Below, piece after piece: positions 37,989 through 47,996 of a stretch of DNA of 64,000 nucleotides. A program made the position numbers and the translations under genes. Positions within the stretch are counted from its first letter, which is position 1. Each line of letters begins with the position of its first letter. This DNA is from Punica granatum (taxonomy: Eukaryota > Streptophyta > Magnoliopsida > Myrtales > Lythraceae): assembly GCF_007655135.1 (NCBI RefSeq), contig NC_045127.1:5642001-5706000 (forward strand), read 5' to 3'. The notes beneath the pieces are model-generated. The model had not been told where the DNA came from, did not search any database, and saw only the letters and a program-made list of their open reading frames with translations.

Positions 37989-40403
37989 CTAACTTAATTT
38001 GGCACTTAAGAGTCCTTCCATCGACCCGGTCAAAGCGAATATCGCCATGAAAAAGCAGACAGCGCTGAAGATACGCAGAGTGATCCACTTTCGTGTCCAT
38101 GCTTCAACTTTCCTCTGCTTCAAGTACATCTCGACCGGAAAATATATTGTTAATGGCCAAAAGTTGAGGCCTCCGAGCACCCCTATAACTTGGTTGAAAT
38201 AAGGGAATATCATGGCAATAGTAGTTGTCGATGCGACATAAACAGTCCGAAAACAGAGTCGGAGGAAGTTTATTTGTAAAGGTGGAGAGTACAGCGGAAG
38301 CTTCAGCTCGTAGTTTCTGTTGACAAATCCACTTCTGGGGAACTTCTTTTCGAACCATCTTTCGGTATTTGCAAAGAGAGGCTGGCTATAAACCTGAAAT
38401 TTAAACGGAGGCTGTTTAAACATTGTAATAAGACGATTTCGCATCAGAAGAGAGGTTTCAGAAATGAATACTTTTCTGGGAAACATGCTTCTGTCTTGTG
38501 CACCGAATTTCCAGACCAATACATATGATTTCTTAATGTGCGATGATATATATTTGCACCTGATAGCCTCCCACGAGATGAAGCACGACACAGGCGTTTG
38601 CGAAATCGATGAGCCAATACGGCTCATAAAACCCGAAACCTGTCAAGAGGTTCCCAGGCGTGGCATCCCCAAAAGCTGCATAGCCAAATCCCCCACAACA
38701 GAGGTAGAAGAAGGTCGTGATGGAAAGTGCAATCGTCGAGGCCTTTTTCATGGTCTCATTTTCCGGCGGGGGAGACTTCAGCGTGTCCTACATTTCAGGC
38801 ACTTTGTGAATATCTTCACGGATACGTTCTAAAGAAGACAACTACGTATGAATATGATTCACAAGACCTGAATTTCAATTAGCACAATCGAGTAGGGATA
38901 GGCAAACGCAATGTCTCCGAGTGCTTGAGAGATTAGCCATGCTTTCTCCACGGCAGAAGAAGCCGACACCCCTCCAATGGTCCCAAGAACATAACCGTGC
39001 CCTGTAGATTTACAACACAAGGAACAATTGAAAACATGGTCTTGTGTTTACCGTGATGGTATATTCTTTAAGATGATGTTCGGCTCACTACCTTACCAAT
39101 TACTTTGGCGAGCCCAAGAGCGAGTCCTATGAAAGAATACGTGAAAGACATGACCGCAGCAACAAAGGAAAGCCACTTTATGTTGTGGAAATTGGGTGCT
39201 TGAGACAACACGATTTGAAGAACTCCGAAGAGAAGCATGTACGAAGTGTCCTCGTATTCACACAGTGCCTTGTGCCCTTCTCTGTGGTAGCAGTTTGACT
39301 TCTGGATCGCTCTGAATTCATACAAAAACATCTTTATCTGCTGCATCAAAAAGCTAATGTTTTGCAATTACAGCATGTTTTGTTAAGAGGGCAACCTCAT
39401 GCTGATAGCAGAAGTCACTGTATATGCGATTCCAAGGCCATATAAGCCTATTTGTACAAAAATGCCACAAATCCATGCTCTTCTTTCCCCTGACTCGGTA
39501 TTTCACAGAATGATCGGTTTAGTTCTGTATTTAGTACAAAGGAACGGAATGGAGTTGCTCTATAGAACGATCCCATTTTACAAGTTCATCCCATGTAAGG
39601 ATCTTTCAATCCTTCTTCGAAATATGGCATTAGAGTACAAACCCAGAAAACAAAATGGTGGTTTATGATAAGTTCTCAAATGACTGATCTTGATTTTAAA
39701 CACAGAATCTCAAAATTCAATCAAATTAATTAGATGTCATAACATTCAGTTAGCCTAAGCACGAGTGGTGATTAGCAAATATATACCCTATTTTGGAACT
39801 GAAAACCATCGCAGTGCGTTCTTAGCTGCCAGGTGAGTGTCATTCGGAAAAAAGAACAAGTCAAGTTCATTGGCTTTATCCCACCTACCATTCAGCATGA
39901 GAAAAGGACCCACAGACTTCTCTTTCTCAGAATCACAGAACCACCTGAAAATTTTAGAGGAACGTGATTCTCCTTGTTACCTAAATTGTTATGGACGGCT
40001 TCAAGGTAAGACCGGTTGCGATGAGGCCCGTGTTCAGGGTTGGGAGTCCTGTATGAGTTGCAGAGGAGGAAGGTGGAGGTGAGGGTGATGGAGGCAAAGG
40101 CCACCATAGTTAATGGACCAGCAATCCACCCCAACTGAGCCATGCTCCATGCAAGAGATAGCACCCCTGACCCTATCACCCCAGTTATTATGTGTGCCAC
40201 AGCTGTCCCGACATTCCCTTCACCGAAAACAATTTCCATGTTATGTGTTCTTCCGTTTTCTCTCAGTCAAGTTCAGTTATTTGTATTAAAATATCTGCTC
40301 AAGAGATAAGGAAAAGGAAAGTGGTACCAGTTCTTCGAACAGATGGCTCTGCAGATTGTCGGATCTGCAAGAGTGGAGCCGTGTCTTGCTCTTCTTCTGC
40401 CAT
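37989..40403 (-). CDS. AAP7: Amino acid permease, AAP7-like, copy A (intact, 7 exons)
   Basis: AAP proteins are plasma-membrane proton-coupled amino-acid importers of the AAAP/APC superfamily. Exons by splice site: 40328-40403, 39981-40217, 39396-39489, 39097-39311, 38868-39001, 38560-38787, 37989-38393. Every junction is in phase and the spliced length is 463 codons (462 aa), the usual size. The N-terminus is MAEEEQDTAPLLQIRQSAEP; helix 1 is AHIITGVIGSGVLSLAW. Family landmarks follow: KSNCYHREGH, SQAPNFHNIKWLSFVAAVMS, LGDIAFAYPYS, DTLKSPPPENETMKKAS, GFGYAAFGDATPGNLLTGFG and LIDFANACVVLHLVGGYQ. The C-terminus ENDS GSMEGLLSAKLS, resembling AAP7 (…LVGAKFG) rather than AAP1-6. The next gene upstream is a tandem paralogue, 628 bp away on the same strand. 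The subfamily call is from memory; substrate range cannot be read from sequence. Confidence 0.9.
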
Positions 40404-41030
40404 GGCTTTTGGACAAAAGGAGGAGGAGAAGCAACCTCGTATAAAAAGCAAGAGGAGGAAAAGCAACCTTGTCCTGCGTTTTCTCAGGAGACCAATCCGG
40501 GGAGACTTAACTATCCCACTATCAAGTGGAAATGGACCTTTTCATTTAGTTAAGACTTTGTGAGTCGTACGTTTACCCGATTGGCCTATTGATACTTTCC
40601 TGTTCGGGACTTACGTAATATGTGAGTAGATCTTCGAATTTCCCAACCTATAACATTGCTAGACAGGTATCTTTCTGTAATCACAACGGCACAGTCGACA
40701 TCTCTAATCTCACTTCTCATGTTCTCTCGCGAGAGGGAGCGATGTAGAGTGGTCCGTGTATTCTCTCCTACTACAATGAGGATTACCTCTTCAGCAAACA
40801 TAACAATAAAACCGTTCATCGTGTGATAACTGGGATTGCAAATTGGGCTGTGCCACAACATACAACAAGGGTATCATTGAGACTATAATAACCGAAAAGA
40901 TGGCATTTATGAAGCTGCAGACAAACTCTGCAGACCGAATCGAAACGGACCCTTTAAATAAATGGGTCGAGCACTACATATTATATCAAGACTCGAGTCT
41001 GATGCCGACTGTGTATGCTGAAGAACAGAG

Positions 41031-43072
41031 TTAAAGGTTAAATTTGGCACTAATGATTGAAACAAAAGACCCTACAAAGCCCAAAAGACTCACTATCAAG
41101 CAGATTAAGCTTAGTGTCCTCAGGGCAACCCATTCCCTAGACCAGGCCGTGATCTTCCTCTGCAAGATGTACATTTCAAATGGGAAGTATATCGCCAGAG
41201 GCCAAAAGTTGATTGCCCCCAACACTCCGAGGATCGAGTTGAAATACGGGAAGGCCAATGCGATCCCAACCGTGGATGCTACGTACGATGTCCTAAAAAA
41301 GAGCCTGAACAGACTGATGCGGAATGACGGGATGATGGGAGATTTCATCGTATAGAACGTGCTGATGAACCCGCTGTTTGGGAATTTCCTCGCGAACCAC
41401 AGCTCAAATGTGGCAAATATCGGTTGACTGTATATCTGAGAGAAGAAAAGGTCATAAACATGTCAGCAACAGAATATATGAGAGTTCATGATACGATATG
41501 TGATCGAAGTGTGCTGTCAAGTACCTGATATCCTCCCACCAAATGCATAATGATGCAGACATTAGCAAAGTCGATCAGCCAGAAGGGCTCGTAGAATCCA
41601 AATCCAGTCAGGAGATTTCCGGGCGTGCTATCCCCTAAGGCTGCATACCCGAAGCACCCACAGGCAAAGTAAAAGAAAGTGGTCACAATGATTGCAAGCA
41701 ACGATCCCTTCTTCATTGTCTTGTTCTCCGGTGGAGGCGACTTCAAGGTATCCTTCATACAATGAACAACTCATGTCTAAAGGATATTCATGACCCAAAG
41801 CTTACCATCGGCCCGCATTAATAACAACTTCTGTCATCCGATCAAATGTCTAAAAGTCAAAGTGCACCTGTATCTCGAGAAGAATGAGAGTGTAAGGGTA
41901 GGCAAAGGCAACATCTCCTAATGCCTCAAAGACTGTCCATGTTTTTTTAGCGGGACCAGACATTCGAACGCCCGTGATTCCTCCCTCGAATTTCCCTTTT
42001 CCTGCAATTTCCAAAAACATATAATACTTGGTAAGGAAAAAATTGAGAAAAATCCTTTTTATATGCTGAGGAAGAACCAATCAAACCATATGCTGTATAA
42101 TATCGAAGTTTTCCTCCCACACATGACAAAAGATGGATCATCTCAGAAGGAAAAGGCTGCAGAGAGAGTACAGACCGATTACTTTTGCTAAACCTAGTCC
42201 AAGTCCGACAGTCGAGTAACAGAAGGACATGATAGTGGCCACCCAAGAGAGCCACTCCATGTTTTGGAAATCAGGAATCTGCGACATGACTATCTGAACA
42301 GCTCCGAATATCAGCATATAGAAAGCATCACTAGACTTGCAACTGGCCTGGTGTCCTTCTCTGTGGTAACAGTTTGCCTTGAGAAGAGCCCTGCATCCAT
42401 AGATGAGTAAAATCATCGTCGTATCGAAGCAAATGCCAAAATCAAAGACAACCGCGACAATCCCGATCAGTGATACCTCATACAGGTTGAAACAGTGATC
42501 ACATAAGCAACTCCTGTGACAAACATGCTCAGATACTGAAGGAAACCGCAAAGCAACATCCTTTTGTAGCCTGAAATGAATCATTCGTTATCAGATAATT
42601 ACGATGCATATAATATTCCCTGGGGAAAAAAAAAACATAAAAAAGAAGTTTTCCTACCAAGGTTCACTCGCACAGCATCCATGTAAGAATAATTTCTCTT
42701 CCCATTAACGGAATCGGGATAGCGGTAGCAGTCGGCAAGCTTGGAAGCTGAGAAATAGGTGATGATAGCGAAGCAAAGCAAGGCAACAGGGCCCCCTATC
42801 CACCCCAACTGTGCGACGCTCCAAGCTAAGGACAGAACTCCAGAGCCAATAACACCAGTGATGATATGAGCAACACAAGTCCCCAAGGTTCCTGCTCGAG
42901 AACCACAGAAAGCTCAAGTTCTATGCCGTGATTAAAATATGTTCCTCACTTGATTCATTAACGAATGTAGCCATAGTAGTAACATGCAAAATACACTACC
43001 TGTTCTCCTCAGACGGCCATCATCGTCCAATAACGGATCGGCAAGCTCGAGGGACTGATCATGAAGAGCCAT
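41031..43072 (-). CDS. AAP7: Amino acid permease, AAP7-like, copy B (intact, 7 exons)
   Basis: Exons: 43000-43072, 42658-42891, 42477-42570, 42176-42390, 41868-42001, 41525-41752, 41031-41435. All are in phase and the total is 461 codons (460 aa). Intron positions and exons 3-7 lengths (94, 215, 134, 228 and 405 nt) are identical to copy A, showing tandem duplication. The start MALHDQSLELADPLLDDDGR is followed by RLRRTG and the first helix AHIITGVIGSGVLSLAWSVA. Later landmarks are KANCYHREGHQASC, SQIPDFQNMEWLSWVATIMS, DTLKSPPPENKTMKKGS, GCFGYAALGDSTPGNLLTGF and LIDFANVCIIMHLVGGYQ, ending SIISAKFNL. About ten membrane helices are expected. A TATA box lies 75 bp upstream of the ATG. It is an apparently functional plasma-membrane amino-acid/proton symporter. 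Confidence 0.9.
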
Positions 43073-43146
43073 ATCCAAGCAGAAGAATTTGCAAAATATT
43101 CGGCGGGATTCCTTATACCATGTGTGGAGTGACTGAAGCACAGCAG

Positions 43147-43153
43147 TTTTATA
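43147..43153 (-). promoter_or_regulatory. Probable TATA box of AAP7-like copy B
   Basis: The minus strand reads CTATAAAAC about 75 bp before the ATG at 43072. This gives a plausible short leader of about 45 nt. Confidence 0.5.
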
Positions 43154-45350
43154 GAGCAACAGGGTCAGAAGCCAATCCTATATATGTCTACATAACCAAA
43201 AAAACCGAAAAACCAATCTCAGACAGGAAAATTTCGATACTGTTAGCAATTAAAGCAACCAGATAAGATCTTCCCCGAAGACAACCCAAGTATGTAGATG
43301 ACCAATAACTATGTTTCGAGAGAGTAATTTGCTTCACAAAATCTTTAATTGATTTACTAGGCCTCCACACATACACGCGCGCGCGCGCGCGCACACATAT
43401 ATATATATTATACATATCATATATCATACATATCACAAGAAAATATCTTAGCAAAATTTTTAAAAAAAATCATGAGACATATTCGCAGGAAATCCTCGAA
43501 TATCTTAAATATCCTTTAAGATAAAATTGAACTCTAGGATATCCTAAATATCGTATAATCTATTTTCATGGTTTTGCCATATCTGTACGTGTGGATAAAG
43601 GGGGGATATAACTTCCATAACTGGCTTACTGGGTGGCATTGACAAGGAAAGCTCGAACAATGGAAAGACAACCTTCTCCGGCCCAATGGCCGACTGTGAT
43701 TCTGGCAGAGATTAGATAACAGAACTGTGTCGGACTGCAGTTCACGAAATGCGCCGACTCCAAGTTACCGGAACTGTGCGCAAAGTGCGATGCAACTCTC
43801 TGTTTTCTACCGGGGTTTGATAAGAATTGGAAAGTTCCCGCTCCCGGAATAGTATCCCAGGATTTGGACCAATTACTGACTGCTGTACTTACCATTAAGA
43901 TGATTGGATTGGAAGAAGGGAAGGGCATGGGAATCTTGGAAATCAGAATGGGGACAAAGGGATGGCCGTGGCTCAAATTGTCAAGCCCCTCATTTACCGC
44001 TTTATTGAAAAGGTGAGTGAACTGAGAAGAAAGTTTTGTCTTTGCCCCAAGAGAGATTATTCCATGTTGGGTTGGCTTTGAACCTTCAACAGGCTGAGCT
44101 CAAAGACACTGTCGAATGGTGATGGAGAAAAGTGGGTTTCCTTTTGATTAGTCAGAGGAGCAAAAAGATGGGAACTTTTGATTAGTCGACGAAAAATGTT
44201 GAACAGATGATTACGGAAGAGAGGTAGGTGATTGAAAATGAGCACAGTCCGACATCTGTTGTCCACACGGATCAAGAAGGAATATCGACGGAACAGTGTT
44301 GACTGGGACAGCTCAAGTTGTTGAATTAAGAAACAAGAAGACAAACGAAGAAGATAAGGACTTTTCGTTTGAATCCCCATAGACAAATCCCAAAAAAATC
44401 ATTGAACAATTAAAGAGCTGTATTTCGCGAAGGTCATCATCGCTACACCTCTCGGTATTTTATCCATCCGAATGGTTTACGTCCACAAACTGGTGAAAAC
44501 CTGTCTATGTGACTGGCACGGGAGGCTAACGACGACCGTGGACATTTTCCGGTATGAAAATTCATTGGACACGGCGCATTTTCTGCCGAGCTTCGGATAA
44601 ATGTTTATTATAATCTCGTGACATAGATCCTATGGGGAGTCGAAGCAGAGACTTCTGTCCTCCTGTGATTTCCGAGACTTCTTATGTTGTTCAGCTCAAA
44701 ACCATGTATAAAGATTAACTGAGAAGAAGAGCACGATTGAAACCATCCAGATTCGAGAAATCAGCCACGGTCCTATGTTAAATGATCAGAGGAAATAAAC
44801 AAGGCAGGACAGACAATGTCTTCGCAAGAAACAACTCCACAAGGCCACAAGAACAATGATGAAAAAGGACAGAAGCAACCTCACGAATACTAAAATTCAG
44901 AAATTTCAACATAAATCGAGATGAAGAAGAGAACTCACACACTGCGTTTGCGGTTTCTGCTGCTAATCAGGAGGCAGGTGATGCAATCTACGAGAAAGTC
45001 CGAAACATAGATACCGATCGTGTGAAGATAATATCGCCGAATGAATCGACTTCGGTCCTCCGTATCTGCAGATGGGGAAGGCAAGAAAGGATATCTATGT
45101 ATGGTGATTCAACGAACAAGACGCACACCATTTAGGCGAGTCGAATCCTATCAACACGAGCCGGGGACCTGCTTAGAGAATCATATGGGAGGCTTTGGAT
45201 GTTCGTGTGAAGATATTGAGAGAGTGGTATACATAGATAGATAGGCTACTAGTGGCGAGAGGCTGATGGAAGAGAAGCAACGTTTGTCTCCTCTGGCAAA
45301 TGCCAAAACATTCTTTATACGGGCAATTGGCATTGATTTGAGTGATTTAG
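43154..45350. other. No gene recognised
   Basis: Frames of about 110 codons on the minus strand (43626-43976, 44057-44386), with comparable open reading on the plus strand (about 43720-44010), show no family I recognise. I cannot tell degraded coding sequence from chance. The alternating microsatellite at 43376-43410 lies within this stretch. Confidence 0.45.
43376..43410. repeat. (CG)n/(CA)n/(TA)n alternating microsatellite
   Basis: ACACGCGCGCGCGCGCGCGC followed by ACACATATATATAT, an alternating purine-pyrimidine tract about 300 bp upstream of the AAP7-like copy B start. Confidence 0.85.
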
Positions 45351-46260
45351 AGCCTGTTTGGAAACGAAATTATACTTCGTTTCTACCTCGCTACAAACTT
45401 TTAAAATTTCAAAATGACCAAAACATTTTCGAAATTTTCAATTTTGCCCCACCCCTCCTCCACGTCACTGTTCATCATCTCCTCCCCCACTCCACCGTTC
45501 ATGTCCCCGAGCCCGCCCTCTCCTCATCAAGACCACTCTCCCTTCCGCCAAGGACGTCACCATCTTCGTTCTTCTTCTTCCCCCTGCACTGTTCATGGAG
45601 GAGGATGATTTGCTCGAGGTCCGTGGGAAGATAGCGATGATTTGCAGATCTGCGACTCTCTCACCATCTTCGTTACTGATCTGCAAAATACTAGCGTGAG
45701 AGTCTCCGGCCACCCGAATAGCTCGCAATGCTGTAAAAATTGACGCGGAGAAAGGGAAAAGTTTGGACCTTTCAAGCTCTGAGGACGGGACCGTCGAGTC
45801 GCAGAACGGGCAGCTGGCGAAATCCATGACCCGTCAGCTCAGTCGCTCCGAGAAGACAGAGAGACACGAGGATCAGAATCAGAGTCTTGTTCTTTGGTAA
45901 ATGGACATGACTCCTCTCCGCCAGTTCCCACCGATTATCTCGTCAGAGGTTCCATGGAGTCAGGCTTCCATTGGAAACGGTGAACTTGGCCTCGATCTTC
46001 AGATTATGAAGTGGAAATCGGAAACCCTAGGATCGATAGGTGAGGTTTGGGGCTCGGTGATCGTCCTTGAGATGGAGAGAGAGAGGCCGATCGGTCTTTT
46101 GGTGTTGCAGAAGAGAGAAGACAGTGGAGAAGGAAGAGAGAGAAAGAGAGAGAAAGGGCGGGGTGGATTTTGAAAAAGATAAAAAAAAGTTTAGGTCATA
46201 TTGTAATTTTTAAAATATTTGATATCAAACGAAAATCAGACCAAGTTAGGGTTGAGAAAA
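45351..46260. mobile_element. Terminal-inverted-repeat element carrying gene-like sequence
   Basis: The left arm (about 45351-45440; CTTTTAAAATTTCAAAATGA at 45398-45417) is matched in reverse by the right arm (about 46180-46250; TCATATTGTAATTTTTAAAA at 46197-46216). Between the arms, GC-rich sequence on the minus strand opens with MDFASCPFCDSTVPSSELER (start at 45827) followed directly by a possible donor. The CPFC-x9-ELER pattern recalls the first zinc-finger exon of plant UFM1-peptidase/ZUP1-like proteins, but that is a guess from memory. No transposase is visible, and the ends are not sharply defined. Confidence 0.5.
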
Positions 46261-46778
46261 TCGGGTCTGAGGTAAAGCCCACGATTTGAGGAAAAAAATT
46301 TGATAGGTTCCGACCGTTCGGGATCTCATAAACTTAAGGCTATCCAGAATCTCTTCACGGAGTGGTCCAAGGTCATCTACGCGTGCAAAGCGAGCATATA
46401 TCCATGACAATAACCTTTTGGACTTTCACGATCTCCCAACGGGATTCGTCCCAGAACCTCGACAATAGGAGCAAGACTCCTTAATATCCGAGTCACACAT
46501 AATCGTTTATGGAACATACTGAAATGAAATGAAAGAATAAGGATTTGAGGCATATTGAATAGCAGTTCTATGCCCTTAGTAAATCAAGATTAGTTTGAAC
46601 TTGTTAGGGTATGTGTGTATTTGTAAAGATATGGGCACGAAATTCATGTCACATTCAATCATTCGCAAATTTGCGTATCGCATATCTCACCGGAAGAAGA
46701 AACTGCATTTTTCGTACCCATAAAGAAGGGAGCGTTAAATCCATATCCTTTACCAATTGTGCACACCATCATTACCTA

Positions 46779-46807
46779 TTAGGCAGATACGTACATTATC
46801 TGCCTAA
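46779..46807. repeat. Perfect 11-bp stem hairpin with a third arm nearby
   Basis: TTAGGCAGATA and TATCTGCCTAA (46779-46789, 46797-46807) form a perfect inverted repeat around a 7-nt loop. A further ATATCTGCCTAATA copy lies at about 46833-46846. Function unknown; it may be the relic of a MITE end. Confidence 0.6.
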
Positions 46808-47200
46808 TCATATTTGGCAGGTGGATGTATATATATCTGCCTAATAATATTAATAAAAATGATACCAACATTAAATTCCTTCCACCACGTGTCGATACAA
46901 ATACACTGCATTCATATCACGTCCCTATCCTCTAATAATTGCAAATTGCGTACGGTCGATGCTTCCATTTGCAGAAATAGGAATTAAGTGAGAAAGGTGC
47001 CATTTCGATCGCATAAGTGAAATCAATACAATATCATAAGGTCATTGTACATCAATTACACGATATTAACGAGGTCCAGAACGAACGTATTATAGAGTCC
47101 TTACAAGATCATTCCGAAAAAGAGACCAACCGAAAGCCCGATAACCGATAACTGTTTTTTTTCCTTTTCTTGTTCTGCCTAGGATCATCATCCCAGTCAG

Positions 47201-47584
47201 TTAACTGCTCCACTGTTCCGCTGCGGCTGTGCTAATCTCCGGATGGAACCTCTGAAGTGTTCCGAGCTCCCAGAACACCCATCCCAGGGTGGACATGCCA
47301 GCAACTGCCATGAGAGCTGCTGCCCCGAACCCTGCCAATGCCCCTGCAAGGACCAGGGCCGCACTGAGCAGCAGGGGGCTGAATAGCAGGAGCAGCGGCG
47401 AGCTCACTAGGAGGAGGGTCGTGGACGCGAGGAAGCTGAACCCCATCATTCCAAACAGTGGCCCCCCGACAGCCAATCCCACCAGGATCCCGCCAAGGAC
47501 GGACCTGGCCGGGATGTGGCTGGGGAAGCCGACGGCGAGCCTGCCCGTTTCATGTCTTTCAATCATGACATTCTCATCCTCCAT
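47201..47584 (-). CDS. Oleosin-like oil-body protein, 127 aa
   Basis: Oleosins coat seed and pollen oil bodies with a long hydrophobic hairpin in the lipid monolayer. This single-exon gene has a short polar N-terminus (MEDENVMIERHETGRLAVG), a hydrophobic stretch from about residue 28 to 107 and a short polar tail. The proline knot reads PLLLLFSPLLLS (residues 63-74): P-x5-SP-x3, with Ser where the third Pro of the usual P-x5-SP-x3-P motif stands. Downstream residues LAGALAGFGAAALMAVAGMS are Ala/Gly-rich as in the family. I chose ATG 47584 because a TATA-like box lies at 47651-47658. The in-frame ATG at 47623 would fall about 30 bp from that box, and the one at 47734 lies in the promoter. It is only 412 bp downstream of the raffinose-synthase-like gene, on the same strand. 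Confidence 0.85.
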   Translation of the reverse strand: MEDENVMIERHETGRLAVGFPSHIPARSVLGGILVGLAVGGPLFGMMGFSFLASTTLLLVSSPLLLLFSPLLLSAALVLAGALAGFGAAALMAVAGMSTLGWVFWELGTLQRFHPEISTAAAEQWSS

Positions 47585-47650
47585 TTTCTTGCTTTGCTTG
47601 GGATAGCTATCGACCGGTCTCATCCTTAAAGCAATCGTCCTGGGATGAGT

Positions 47651-47658
47651 CTTATAAG
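47651..47658 (-). promoter_or_regulatory. Probable TATA box of the oleosin gene
   Basis: CTTATAAG, palindromic, about 67 bp before the chosen ATG (47584) and 35-75 bp downstream of two G-boxes. Confidence 0.5.
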
Positions 47659-47691
47659 TTGAATAGATCTTATGTGGCACTTGTGGAGGGA

Positions 47692-47733
47692 GCCACGTGG
47701 CATCTAATTGATGCAAGAACCTGACACGTGTCA
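47692..47733 (-). promoter_or_regulatory. Two palindromic G-box/ABRE elements upstream of the oleosin
   Basis: GCCACGTGGC (47692-47701) and TGACACGTGTCA (47722-47733) are perfect palindromes with a CACGTG core, 24 bp apart. They are the type bound by bZIP factors of the ABI5/AREB group, which drive oleosin expression in seeds. Binding here is inferred, not shown. Confidence 0.7.
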
Positions 47734-47996
47734 TCTGTCATTTATTTTGTTGTTCATTTTGGATATGATGATGATGAATGAGCATCACATCTCTGCCCAC
47801 GTACTGTTCAATTGAAGCTACTTCGATTCACTAATGTGCAAATTTTACTGTAATTTCTAAGAGCAAATCGGATCTCATTGATAAGAATCATGTCGGAGTC
47901 AATCGTACAAGTCATCGAAGAATCGAACAGCAGCCATATTGATGTCACATTGACCCGGCCACGAAGAATTGGAAAACAATGAACTCTAAAGCCCCG

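Noticed and set aside
43626..43976. 116-codon minus-strand frame and its plus-strand counterpart
   Set aside because: Both strands are open and neither resembles a known family; listed only as unassigned DNA.
44057..44386. 109-codon minus-strand frame
   Set aside because: No domain, no homologue recognised, composition typical of intergenic DNA.
47585..47734. N-terminal extension of the oleosin to the ATG at 47734
   Set aside because: That ATG lies inside the second G-box and upstream of the TATA-like box, so it is promoter sequence.
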